From Roridomyces roridus (taxonomy: Eukaryota > Basidiomycota > Agaricomycetes > Agaricales > Mycenaceae), in contig JARKIF010000042.1 in NCBI GenBank assembly GCA_029378245.1, positions 310,001-374,000 on the forward strand: DNA of 64,000 nt, in the 5' to 3' direction. A model generated the notes under the pieces. The model was given only the letters and a program-made list of their open reading frames with translations, was not told the origin of the DNA and did no database searches. Below, one piece after another: positions 34,830 through 45,704 of the stretch. Position numbers and translations under genes: made by a program. Every line of letters starts with the position of its first letter. Positions within the stretch are counted from its first letter, which is position 1.

Positions 34830-37262
34830 TTATACAATATTAGCGTTGTCGAGCTCTTCCAAGATGGACATCGGGAGGACACGATGACCGTGATATTTAC
34901 GAGAGGCCCAAGCGGCCTGGCGTCCATTAAGCCCCATGGAGTATGCATCCACAAATTTGAGGGCGCGATTACCGAACCTTCCCGTACTCATCAGCACATT
35001 TGAATTGACGGCAAACGCGAAATACTCACTGCCGAATTGACTCGAGAGGGACGGAGTCAAGGGCTTCCCGGACATTGCGTTCCAAATCGTCCTCGCGCGA
35101 GGACTCGGGGAAGAAGCGATAGATCCGTTTTGCATACCCCCAGCACTGCTCGATCATGTTGAGCTCACAGTGGAATTTCGGCAGAAAGAGGACGGAGTAT
35201 CCCCGCTCGTTGCATGCATTCTCCAAGATGGACGGAACATTGGCGAAGTCAGGTTGGTTGAACAACGCACGACGGCAGCAACAATCAACGGCCGGGGGAG
35301 GGCATTTGAAACCGGGGCACTGGGCATTCTTCTTGGCGATATCTCCCATCCCACGCTCCTCCAAAATGACAGCCATGCCCTTGAATGTGCCGGCGTGCTC
35401 GTGGCCCTGGGGGAAGTACAAATCTTGAGGTTTGCCATCAAACTCGGCGCCGTGCATGGGAATCTTGGTCTTCTCCAATTGCCCACCAGTTGTGAAGACC
35501 GGTTTGCCATTGGAATCAGTCAAGTTGACGGTGACAAGCCAGTTGTTTTTGAGGGAGGGGAATTTCGGTATCTGGCGCGCAGAGAGGGAGCCGTCAGGGC
35601 GCTTCTTGTGAGTTGTCGCGTTGTCGTACACGAATACGTGCTCAAAGTCCGGATAAACCTCGTCCAAGATGTCCATCATCTCCTCCGCCTGCTCCTTGAC
35701 ATCCTCGGCTGTCACGTATCCATCTCGGTTTTTCCCAGGTCGCAGGAAGCGGCGTGCAGTCCGTCTGCCATCGAGAGAGGTCGGGGACCATCCAAAGTCG
35801 ATGGACACGTAGTCGGAGACCATGAGAGAATGGCCGTCGCCCTTTTGATTAAGTTTGGACGCATTGGGGTGATACCAACGGGGACGCTTGCGGTCGTGGG
35901 CGTAGAAAATAGACTCGTCATGATACCAAACAACCACTCGGCGGCCGTTGTGATAGGGACCGAAGACGGGATGACCATCGCGGTCGTAGAAGCGCATGCG
36001 CTCGGACAATTTCTTGAGCTTGGGAATATACTTGTGGTCCCGCTCGTAAACGACATCGGGTCGCTCGTGTCCATCCACATACTGCCCTTTCGTCGGCATC
36101 CCGTACCTGTATCCCAGGGCGCGGAGATAGCGCCGTGCTGTACGGAGGGAGATGCCAGCCGTGATTCCATACTCCTCGCGTACTTCAGGTCGGTCCAGAT
36201 ACACCTTGACTCGCTCGGGTGTAATGTTGTCGGGTTCTTCCTGCAGGAAAAGTTGGAGACCCGATGACAAGCCCTCGTTGACAAGCAGAGACTCGTTCCA
36301 ATCGCCGAATGGGTTCACGGGAAGGACGGTACGATCGTGGATGAATTGCCGAGCCATCTGACACATGGTCCGCACACAGTATCGCCCGCGTCCGAGTCCA
36401 ACAGCCGTCTGAAGAGCGGAGGCACCCCAATGACCGTAAGTTTTGGACCTTGAATCTGTGTATTGATTCAAAAATGTGCGCAAGCACTCCAGGCGCTTGC
36501 GAAAGAAAGGATCAAGCCCAGGATCCTTATACCCCGCGGAATTTTCCCCTCGCTTCTTTCCCCGGAGCATTTCAGCCAGGTCCTTGGCAGCAGAAGCGGC
36601 GCCAAGAACAGGGGGTGACTCGCGTAACTTCCCCGGGGCAATATACGCGTCGTACACATTTGCGTACGCGTCTTGGGCGGGAATATCAGCATTCCTGGCT
36701 GATTCAAAGGCGGCCTCCTCAGGGTCCGGTGGCGAGTCTTCGTCCGACGCGAGACTATCCAGGGAATCGTTGGAGTAATTGAAATCATCAAGCCGCGCGA
36801 AAAAGGATATGTCGTCTTCATCTGGAACCTCCTCGACCGTGGCAGCGCGACGTGATTTTGGAGGTGGAGGGGGGTTCAGGGAGTATTCGTGGTAAGAGTG
36901 TTCCAGCGCAGCTGTGGGCGCAGCAGGACGCGCCGTTTGCCAGGCGAAAGAAGCAGCGGGGATCTGAAAAGTCGCCAGCTCCGATGCCAAGAACACGTCG
37001 TCATTTTCACATGGAGGATCGACACTGATGTCAGAAGGCACCGTGGAACCCTTCGCCTATACCAGAAGACAGGTTATCACGCGTCAAACGAGCTATGAAG
37101 ACGTGCACGCACCAGATTCTCCTTGTCAGAATCATCAGCATCCTCCTCCACGTCCGGCACGCGCTTGCTCTTTTTACGCGGCGAAAAGCCCGCTATGGCA
37201 TCCTTGACACCCTTCAGGAAGTTCTCTGCACGATGGCGAAGATACTTGCGCTTCCCGGGCAT
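34830..37262 (-). CDS. Tc1/mariner-superfamily DDE transposase (apparently intact)
   Basis: Three exons close exactly in frame: 37113-37262, 35030-37056 and 34830-34977, giving 774 residues. Exon 1 encodes a basic leader MPGKRKYLRHRAENFLK with KKSKRVPD, a likely nuclear signal. The N-terminal third is acidic and linker-like; helix-turn-helix-like sequence follows (GISLRTARRYLRALGYRYG). The catalytic core shows the three acidic sites: RRVVVWYHDESIFYAHD, EHVFVYDNATTHKK and FHCELNMIEQCWGYAKR. The last exon (FGNRALKFVDAYSMGLNG) completes the C-terminus, VLPMSILEELDNANIV. It is longer than classic mariner transposases (about 350 residues) but typical of fungal DDE-superfamily endonucleases annotated with a DDE_3-like core. 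No stop or frameshift is seen. Confidence 0.85.
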
Positions 37263-37489
37263 GCTAGCGGGCCTTGGCGCCTGGACTGGGCGCGTCGCGC
37301 TGGCAAAGTGGGCGTGCTTGGGTAATTTCGGGCACAAAATCAACTTCTCCGTTCTCAATGGATCATCTTTTCCCAATCGGTCAATTCCTACGTACTTGTA
37401 GCTACTTTAGCTGTAAATTCATGGAGCCGATTAGCTCTGCACGCCGTGGTTATTATCTGAGGGACTTTTCTTTGGAGTTTGAGTACTAA

Positions 37490-37566
37490 TTGACCCGATT
37501 TGGACGAAGAAGTCACGCGAAAGTATCAACCACGTGACGTTGACAGGGAATGGATGGCTGCTACCT
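37490..37566. repeat. Right terminal inverted repeat of Tc1/mariner element
   Basis: Reverse complement of the left repeat, differing at one visible position (GCAGCC against GCGGCC near the tip). Confidence 0.9.
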
Positions 37567-37568
37567 TA

Positions 37569-38266
37569 CAACTGCCCTCGTCCTCATGTACTGATTCAAT
37601 GTATTCCCCCAATCAACTCTAGACCTGCAACTACCCGGTTCTGTTCTCGTTGCGCGCTCAGGAAGCTTCTCGTGCTGGAACTCGAAACACTGGATGGCAT
37701 TCCGATGGGCTGGGACTCGATACCTTGAATTGCACTCTGAAATCCTCGTGCTTCGCTGTGCTGTGTCCAGGTCGGGGCGGGCAGAAGTTGTGTCGGTGTG
37801 GGCATGGGCATCCGTCTGTAGGGCCGCGGAAGCGGTGTAGGATTTCAGAGGCGGAGGTGGTGAAGGTTATTGAGCGGAGGGAGCGGGCGGCGGGTATGGG
37901 TATGGCTGGGGATTCGTGAGACCTTCGACTCGCTACATCGTTCAGTGGCAGGGCCGGTAGGGCTTACAGAAAAGTGACAAGTCCCCCTTGGAATCAAAGT
38001 ACCACTGACTGACAAATAAACGAAGCCAGTATGGCACGGAAGATGTAGTGCTTGGATACATGGCGGGAATAAGCAGACTGGCAGTGCGCGTCCAATCCGT
38101 GTTAAGTATTTAGTATTTAGTGATGGCCCCCGGGCCGGCAATCAAAATTCCTTTCTTTTTGCGTCCATCCAAGATTTCGCCAGACAACCAGCCAGCTAAC
38201 TATGGCCCGCGCATCGGTATCCGTCTCGCTGAATATGTGGTCCTCGTCTAATGGATCCAGCTGTAG
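37569..38266. other. 5' flank of F-box pseudogene and unassigned DNA
   Basis: No gene is supported. From about 38130 the sequence matches the 5' flank of the paralogue starting at 61517 (shared GGCAATCAAAATTCC and ATCCAAGATTTCGCC-type runs). A GAAGCCAG...GGAAGATGTA motif at about 38025 recurs at 43780-43810. Confidence 0.45.
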
Positions 38267-38539
38267 ATGACTTCGATTTGCTCCGAGTGCGGGGCCACCA
38301 AGATCGCGGACGAAGAGCCTAGTGACACCATTCCAGCAACCCCTGAGACCCCAGCAGGGTACCAACGACTTGCAACCTCGAACGAGCCCCCGAATAGTGC
38401 AGAACGTGGCTTCCTGCAGGCTGTCGCGTCCAAAACAGCCGTCCGTTTGACGTGTCTCGATGAAGAGATACTGCGTCTCAAGGATCGGCTTGGCCATTTG
38501 GAATCCGAGCGAGCGCAGTTGGCCGAATATCACTCGAAT

Positions 38540-39337
38540 TGTCATGAAACCAGCGCTTGCCAACTGATCCGCTGATGCGCCATCACCGCCATCAGTTACG
38601 GATCAGAAGATCCGTTGTTATCAACAAACGTACACTCGGTCTACGCACGACAAGTCCCTCGAGAGGGATGTTGCCCGCCCGAGTAAGGAGGACAACGCTG
38701 TCACTCGAACGATAGGACAACAGTACTTGTCCAGCGCGGGAAGGGTTGCTAGGACAGAATCCGATGCGCCGTGTTAGAACCCGACGAGGGGTTCAAACAC
38801 AGTCACACACGAACAATAGGACAACAGTACTTGTCCAGCGCGGGAAGGGTTGCTAGGACAGAATCCGACGCGCCGTGTTAGAACCCGACGAGGGGTTCAA
38901 ACACAGTCACACAACATTCTCAGCATGATCCAGTGATCATGCCAAGGAGGGGTAACCTATAGGGTTACAGGAGACGCTCCACTTAACTCTATTAAGAGAG
39001 GAGCCGTGTAGGGGTAATTAAGGGTCAGGGACCGATCGTACAGGAGAACGCTCCTGAGGGATTTAGTATTTATACTTGGGTAGAATCTCATGTACAGTAG
39101 ATTCTACCTCGTCTAATCTCCAGCGCTACTTTGGCTTACGGGTTACGTTCTCTTCCCTCACGGACACAACCTGACTCGCCTATTCGCCGAGACTCAACTC
39201 GTCTCGTTGTGCTCGACTCGTCTCCTCTCGACGTTCTCGAGCTCGTCGACCTTCTCGTCGTACCCGGCCGTGTCACCCACGCCGTTCCGCGTCTGATCCG
39301 ATCACCCGGCAAGCCGGCCTAGACGCTGTCGTTGACA
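38540..39337 (+). mobile_element. Solo LTR (798 bp) inside F-box pseudogene
   Basis: The insert starts TGTCATGAAACC and ends CGTTGACA, the TG...CA form of LTRs. It is bordered by CGAAT on the left and CAAAT on the right (four of five positions equal). It contains a TATA-like TATTTATAC at about 39066 and no coding capacity. A Gypsy-type origin is suspected from length and the C-rich 3' part (CTCGTCTCGTTG...), but no internal region is present in the window. Confidence 0.65.
38707..38913. repeat. Tandem direct repeat, two units of about 104 bp, within the solo LTR
   Basis: Each unit starts CGAACRATAGGACAACAG and ends AACACAGTCACACA. The two copies differ at about two positions (GATAGG/AATAGG, GATGCG/GACGCG). 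Such duplications in U3 often change promoter strength. Confidence 0.8.
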
Positions 39338-40362
39338 CAAATAATGTGAAGATCCTCTCTACCCTGCGACGCATGCCCTCAGAAATCCTGGCCGAAATAT
39401 TTCTTTGGACGTTGCCGCCATTTGCCCAGAACGCCAACGTGAATCAAAGCCCTTGGGTTCTCGAACAAATTAGCGGCTGTTGGAGAGCAATATCTCTCTC
39501 GACTCCATCATTATGGTCCGCAGTATGCGTGGATTACGGGGGCAGTGAGCCTCCAGTGCTCAAAATGATCCAGGCACAGGTTGAACGCGCCAGGAGGCTC
39601 AAGATCAAGTTTTCGGATCCGAGGTGCAGGACTCGGGTACTCAGATAGCAATGCTCCAAGCTCTTTCCGAGCACTCTGCCCGCTGGGAAGAGCTCTGGAT
39701 TCAGTTGATTGCCGCGTTGGCTCCTCAATTGGATGAGCTTCTTCAAAGTCGCCTGCCTTCGCTCCGCAAGATGTATGTTCGCTACGAGGACGCAGACATT
39801 CAACTTGCGGTAGATTCCATCAAATGTTTCCAAACTGCGCCGGCATTGGTGGACGCTACCGTGATCCGGTCGCCTAAACCCATCCTTCTGCCTGCCCATC
39901 GTCTCACCAAATACCAAGTTGGGTGTCCCTGGCGAGACCACGAGCACGCCCTGAATATGGCCACGAATCTTGTTGAGGCTCATATTCTGATTGTGTCGGA
40001 CGATGAGCCATGGCCGGATCGCAATAATCAACCTATCAATTTGCATCGACTGCAACGTCTATACGTTAGCAACATGGAGATCTTGAACTACCTCAAGGCT
40101 CCTCTCGTGGATGAATTGGCGGTCTATACCGCACCACCCGAGGACCTGCTGCATCCTTTGAAGGCTTTCGTCGCGTTCATCGTGCACACTACGACGGTTC
40201 TGCTTTGATGGAGCGCCGACCGCCGATGCCACTGCGGAGATCCTCAATGAGTGCCCCTCCGTCAGTAATCTCACCGTGTTGTACAATCATTGCAAGAAAA
40301 GAAAAGAAGAATTCGCCGACGCGCTGGATGCCCATTTCACCATGCTCACGGCTACTTGCGGG

Positions 40363-40949
40363 TAGTGATGTTCAGGGCCGGGCTTGGGCTGGGCTTTGGC
40401 AGGCTTGGGCTTGACATTTGCCGAGCCCGAGCCCGAGCCCGCATCAAGCCCGGCCCAAGCCTCAAGCCCGGGCTCGAGCCTGGGCTTGGTACAAGTTTTT
40501 TTTTTCTACTAGGAGACTTGCTTAAAGATTGGGTGTAAATGTATCTCTTGCATTGCCTGTGGCTGATTCAACTTGCATTGCAAGATAAAGGCTGGATCAG
40601 GCAAAACATGCACTCTTCCCGTGCGTGGAGTCATGCCGGCAGGAGCCGAAGCCTGATCTTGGAGCAGATCAGAGAATATTCTGAATATGGGTGAGTCAAC
40701 TCACCTGTTCGGCAGCAAATGACACTCGGCAAGTGATAACCAGGCGCCGGAGAGCTTGCCGAGCGCCGGTGATTCGGCCTGCCTGATACACAGCCGAGCC
40801 CGGGCCTGGCGGGCTTCAGCGGGCCTGAGATTTCCCAAGCCCGAGCCCTGGGCCCTGTCAAGCCTGATGTCGGGCCAGGCTGGGCTTGATGAAGCCCGGG
40901 CCGGGCTTGGTCGGGCTTTCGGGCTCAAGCCCGGCCCTGAACATCACTA
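40363..40949. mobile_element. GC-rich hAT MITE (587 bp) inside F-box pseudogene
   Basis: Both ends begin TAGTGATGTTCAGGGCCGGG (inverted, at least 24 bp identical) and are flanked by an exact 8-bp duplication CTTGCGGG (40355-40362 and 40950-40957). The subterminal regions consist of GGGCTTG/CAAGCCC and CCCGAG repeats, so each arm can fold back on the other. There is no coding capacity. Confidence 0.9.
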
Positions 40950-41239
40950 CTTGCGGGCGTGTGGCCGTGTCACCGCATCTCAAGGACATGTGCTTCGGAA
41001 CGACTTCTGCATTTCCCATCGACTACTCTCTCTTCCTCGAGATGCTGGAATCTCGTCGGGGGGCAGAGTTCGCTCTGAAGGCCGCAACACTTCTCGTGTA
41101 TGCCGATCAGACGCCTGATCCTGTCACGCGTTCCAGGCTGGATGCGCTCGGGTTGGACGTGAGAGTCCGTGGAGGGAGTTATTCAAGGAGGGAGATTGCA
41201 TCGTTATTGTTCGAGACTCGATGGGCCTGGAAACACTGA

Positions 41240-41836
41240 ACCATTCGGGTGAGTACACTTCACTCGTTATTTTCTCTCCAACATCACCCAGCCCATATAC
41301 AGGTGAATCATGTTGTAATGTCGTTCTGCAAGTCGTCCAAGGAGGTTCATCTGATAGTTTTGTTCGTACGGAAATTCCATGGGTGCATCGGTTGCCGCTC
41401 GTACTTACTATCCAAACTCTATCTACATACACGCCATGTGGTCCTCACCTGAGAGTACTTATCATTTGAATAAGAATTGTACTCAAAATGAAAGATGAAG
41501 CCAACGTGAGCGCGGGGTGCTTTAACCCGGGCCCGCAAACCTGTGATGATCACATGAGGGAATCAAATCCTCCTTTCAGTCGGAAGAAAGGATGGAATGT
41601 CTTGAATCTTGAGCGACTGTGACTCTGCGAGTTTACTTTCCGCTGATCGACATCAATGCCATTGACATTGACAGAATATGCCAATCAACCGGAGGCACAA
41701 ACAAGTTGAAACAACAGCGCACGTGGTTGAGCCTCTTGTCCAGAACCATCATCCTTCAGAAAATGTAAGTACAGGTGGCACGCAGGTAAATCTTTCCCTC
41801 GTAATCTGGCGCAAAGTCAACTTATCCTCGGTGTAG
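41240..41836. other. 3' flank of F-box pseudogene and 5' flank of the next F-box gene
   Basis: 41270-41410 matches, in inverted orientation, the sequence at 48120-48300, confirming that the two CSECG F-box copies share their 3' flank. 41487-41655 (GCGCGGGGTGCTTTAACCCG, GAGGGAATCAAATCCTCC) is duplicated at 43773-43930. No gene is seen. Confidence 0.6.
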
Positions 41837-43435
41837 ATGGATAGCACCACGCCCTCCTCACCTATTCTGCCACCCGATCGTACTCGCGCTCTCCTGAGCT
41901 CGAATGAGCCCCCGGAGCTTTCAGAAGCTCAAACACTCCAGTCTCATATCTCGGAGATTGAAATTCAGCTAGCTTCTCTGCGCAAGGAGGCGGCCGAAAG
42001 TCCACCGTCACCCGAGCGGCGCGCTCAAGTGAAGACCAAGCGTGCCGCATTGGTCCGCTCTCGCAAGGAGCACCAGACAATACTCTCTCCCCTCAGACGT
42101 ATGCCAATGGAGATGCTCGGGGAAATATTCCGGTGGACGCTGCCCTGCCCGACGCAGGTGATGTTCCCGCAGCCGTGCCATCCCATGGCTCCCACACCGA
42201 AGCTCGTGGATTTGAGTCCGTGGGTTCTGACTCATGTGTCGGCGTTGGCGAGAAACTGCCATCTCGATGCCTTCATTGTGGTGCCTCGTGGCAATTCTTT
42301 ACGGGGCTGGTACTGATTGCAATTATTCTATTGCGGCGGTCGAAACACAGATTCAACGCACGAAAGCCCTCCGAGTCCATTTCTATGGCTCCCAGCAAGG
42401 TGACACGTCAGCTCAAATAGAAATGCTGCAGCTCCTCATCAAGCACTCCTTCCGATGGGAGGACCTCAGTCTCCAGTTAACACCGGCTTTAATACCTCCC
42501 CTTGCGACTCTTCAAGGTCGATTGCCGTCGTTGCGCAGGCTGTGGCTGCAGTCCGACACACCGGACTCGGTGCAGCCCATCAGCTGTTTTGAGACTGCAC
42601 CCTCCTTGGTCGAAATCGGTGTCTATCGCCATGACTGCCCCATATCACTCTCTCCTCCCATCGGCCAACTCACAAGATATAGCGTTAATGCTCCCTGGAA
42701 AATCCATCTCGAGATACTGCGGACGAACCCCGGCCTCGTCGAGGCTAATATCGGTGTCTCTCCCCTCGAGTCGACATGGCCTTTGTCCGGCGCCACAATC
42801 GAGCTTCTACAGCTGCGGCGTCTTTGTATTTCACACCCCGAGCCCTTGCAATATTTCAAGGTCGCAGTTCTGGAACACCTCGTATTCGACTATCCTAGTC
42901 GCTCGGATGCGACCAGTATCAATCCGGTTGCCGACCGCTTCATTGAGGACACCTCGAGCACCGTTCGCAGCATCGTCTTGTTGGGCTACCCGAACGTGGA
43001 TTTTGCCGGACAAGTCCTGCTCAGATATCCGTCCATCACCGACCTCGCAGTCATCCTCATTCTGGGTTCACGCAGCAGATCCGAGTTCAGCTGGCATAAA
43101 CTCCACAGCGTCCCGGAAAAGCTGATTTCCCTCCTCAAAATATCGGACGGTTCGGTTGTATTGGCTCCTCATTTATCCCGAATTCATTTTGGGGTCAACA
43201 CCAACGTGCCGTTTGATTACGCTATGCTCGAATGCTCGAGTCGCGGTTGAACCTGGTCAATAGCACTCTCGAGGCTGCGACAGTGGTTGCCGAGGGTGAC
43301 GCGAGGCCGATTCGTGAGCATACGGTTGAATTGGAATCGCTTCCTCGGAAAGGGGTGGATTTTACCTTGTTTGAAGACATGCCCGTGCTGGTACGTATGG
43401 CGCCTTGGATATGCAGTCCAACATGGATCTTCTAG
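41837..43435 (+). pseudogene. F-box-like gene with two frameshifts
   Basis: The gene starts MDSTTPSSPILPPDRTRALL at 41837 and lacks the CPxCG knuckle. A coiled-coil-like segment (EIEIQLASLRKEAAESP) is followed by the F-box ILSPLRRMPMEMLGEIFRWT. The first frameshift is at about 42235-42245, where VLTHVS should continue as CRRWRETAISMPSLW. The frame then runs through LPSLRRLWLQSDTPD and IELLQLRRLCISH. The second frameshift is caused by an exact 8-bp tandem duplication ATGCTCGA at 43224-43239; the intended continuation is ESRLNLVNSTLEAATVV. Apart from these two lesions the gene is well preserved, so it was lost recently. The alternative that the frameshifts are assembly errors cannot be excluded. 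Confidence 0.8.
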
Positions 43436-44733
43436 ACCGGGGCGAAACATATGTATATTGTCTTGAACTATCCATAAAAGGAAAATGGACAACAATTTGA
43501 TAGATTGTGTTCGCGTGAAGGTCGAATTGAAAGTTGAACTTCCTGCCACCGTCATCGGCAGGCGCGACTCCCGGTAAGATTGGCTTCCCTCAGACTCGGA
43601 GTCGCGGTGGTTCACAAAATCCGACTTGACTTTGCAGATGGACGCCTCGTGGCTGATTCGACGCGCCCAATATGATTATTCAGTGGGCATACATTGACGT
43701 TCAAATACTACTCACTGATATTCGTCCAACAACCGATTCCTCGACTACAAAATCAGAGGAAAAGTTGCATTCAAGAAAAAGATGAAGCCAGCATTATACG
43801 CGGAAGATGTATTGCCTGGGTGTAAGCGCGGGGTGCTTTACATAACCCGGGCGAGGGAATCAAATCCTCGTTTCAGTTGGAAGAAAGGATAGAATGCATT
43901 ATGTAAACGACTGTGAGTTACTTTTCATCCTTATCTCAAACTCCTTGTTAACGACGCCGAGGAAGATGAAGATATCGGTAGTTCTGCGCTCATCCAAGGA
44001 CTGACGGCGTTCTAAGCACACATGCTCGTCAGCGGAGAAGTTCTGATATAAAGTTCAGAAAGGATTCTCACCGGATTCCACATGGGTAGTGGTAATATCT
44101 GAGACTCGTTCATGATGCGTAGCGTAACACGCGAGTTCAGGCTTTACACAAAGAAGCGTCAGTACGAAATTCTTCTTTGAGCAATGATATTGAGGCTTGC
44201 CTCGACAGGAATGAATTCGAGTACACTACAAGAAGACTGATCAGTTGAGTTCAATGGCTCGATGAAATCACTCACATCGCGCGGTCACGACATACCAGGC
44301 GATCCAAATCAAATTGTTGTTCCTCATCGTTACAAACTACAGCAGTTGGTTGAGTATGGTGCCATATGAAGTTGCATGGGAGGACACGTACGCATACTGA
44401 GTTTAAAATCGCAGCACTGTGAGACCCGGGGCACATGAAAATCATGTCCCTCGGTACCCCCCAATTCATGTCTGGATTGCATGAATATCAAAGCGACGCA
44501 CATTAAAATCACCTCCCTTTCGGTGAAGTACGCAATCTTGATTCATGTGCGTTTTCGACGTTTTCATGTGCCTTTTTCATGTCCTCTTAACATGAAAATG
44601 ACTGGGAAGCCAGTGAGTCCAATTTGAGTCAGGCCGTATGATAATGAATACCATTCCCTGGGACCCCGAATTTCAGATGAAAGGAATGTGAATTTCAAAC
44701 TAAATGTACGTGATACAATGATGTGCTACACTG
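43436..44733. other. Gene-free stretch with a duplicated F-box promoter-like segment
   Basis: 43773-43930 repeats the segment at 41487-41655 that lies upstream of the neighbouring F-box gene, so an F-box gene may once have followed here. The rest, rich in CATGAAAA-type words (44430-44600), shows no coding pattern. Confidence 0.45.
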
Positions 44734-45473
44734 TCACTTGCACCCGCTCACTCTCGCCTCCACCATCCGCATCATTGTAGTCGATAACTTCACTTTCGGC
44801 TGAGACTCATCCTGATTAGAAGGTGTCCGGCCCGAGGAGAAAAACAGTACATACCTCGAGTTGCGTGAAGCGGAACGGGAAGCTCTCGTAGCATCAAGAG
44901 CAATGGATGGGGTACGCACTGGAGATCGGAGCGAGAGTCGCCGCCGCCGGCGTTCCAATTCTGACCGCCGCTGACTTGAGGACTTCTTGGGTTCGTGTTG
45001 GGTCAGAACAGAGTGAATGAAGCAGAATCAGCGACGCACCGGATACCCTTTGGCCTCCGCAGTGAGCCGGAATCGAGTTCTACACCTAATTGTGACTGCC
45101 ACGGCGGCTTGGGCACGCCGCCAGACGTGTGGTCGCTGGGAAGTCCCACAAGCGCCGTGAGGGTGTGAGAATGGCCTGGAGGTGTATATTGGCATGTAGT
45201 TGAGTCGATGGGGGGCTTCTGTGGCGAACGAGTGGAAGAGGAGGACGGGGGCAGAAGGGAGGTGACGGTTGGGAGGAAGGAGTGGAGCGCCGTGACAGGC
45301 GTGACACCACTGACCTCATCCGCAGCAGCCGCTCCACACAACGAATCTCCGCCCTTCTCAAGTCCGTCTCCGCTCAAATATCCCACCGTGGACCAGCGTG
45401 GTCGTCGAGGGATGTCCGGACGGGGTACAGATCGATTGAAGAACACCCTAGCTTGATCAATGCTCATTTCCAT
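44734..45473 (-). CDS. Hypothetical Ser/Pro-rich protein, two exons
   Basis: The first exon (45473 down to about 45044) reads MEMSIDQARVFFNRSVPRPD, then a Ser/Thr/Pro-rich stretch with TSLLPPSSSSTRSPQKPP and ends SLRRPKG. A clear intron follows (donor GTGCGT, acceptor CCCAAG, about 65 bp). The second exon (about 44977 down) is very basic: QRRSELERRRRRLSLRSPV, then SIALDATRASRSASRNSR. The splice phase is ambiguous by one acceptor position. No conserved domain is visible. It could be a low-complexity nuclear protein or an effector-like orphan; spurious prediction is also possible. Confidence 0.35.
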
Positions 45474-45704
45474 CTTTCTCGTTGATTTTCATGCATTTCT
45501 CCCATGATTTCGGCTTCGCAAATTGAGCGGAACTGTTCTTGAAATTCACCAAAGAGACCATGATTTTGTCCTTGGCGTGGAGTGAGTCAAAATCACTCAA
45601 TAATGCCTAAATGACCCCAGGTGCATGATATGTTCATTTCAGCCCATGGCCCCTGATTCTGCGTGTTCATGGCACTGCGACATGAAATTCATGCACCGAT
45701 GTTT

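Larger units (their letters stand above)
34501..37566 (-). mobile_element. Complete Tc1/mariner-type transposon (3066 bp)
   Basis: The two ends are inverted repeats of 77 bp (34501-34577 and 37490-37566) beginning AGGTAGCGGCCATCC and AGGTAGCAGCCATCC, with a single visible mismatch. They are bounded by TA at 34499-34500 and 37567-37568. The TA duplication and a DDE transposase place it in the IS630/Tc1/mariner superfamily. The transposase gene appears intact, so this is a candidate active element. Confidence 0.9.
38267..41239 (+). pseudogene. F-box-like gene with solo LTR, hAT MITE and frameshifts
   Basis: The pieces are 38267-38539 (MTSICSECGATKIA, then the coiled coil LDEEILRLKDRLGHLESE), 39338-40362 (F-box LSTLRRMPSEILAEIFLWT, then ISGCWRAISLSTPSLW, LPSLRKMYVRYED) and 40950-41239 (FPIDYSLFLEMLESRRG to ETRWAWKH). 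Apart from the two insertions there are frameshifts near 39616 (after RLKIKF) and near 40165 (after LKAFV), each visible by comparison with the paralogue at 48351-61517. The gene is therefore dead by at least four independent lesions. It uses a CSECG knuckle and forms a subfamily with the pseudogene on the opposite strand at the right of the window. Confidence 0.82.

Noticed and set aside
37650..37919. Cys/His-containing plus-strand frame (QKLCRCGHGHPSVG)
   Set aside because: It is short, unsupported by neighbouring exons or family match, and sits between transposon and F-box flank. Evidence too weak for a gene call.
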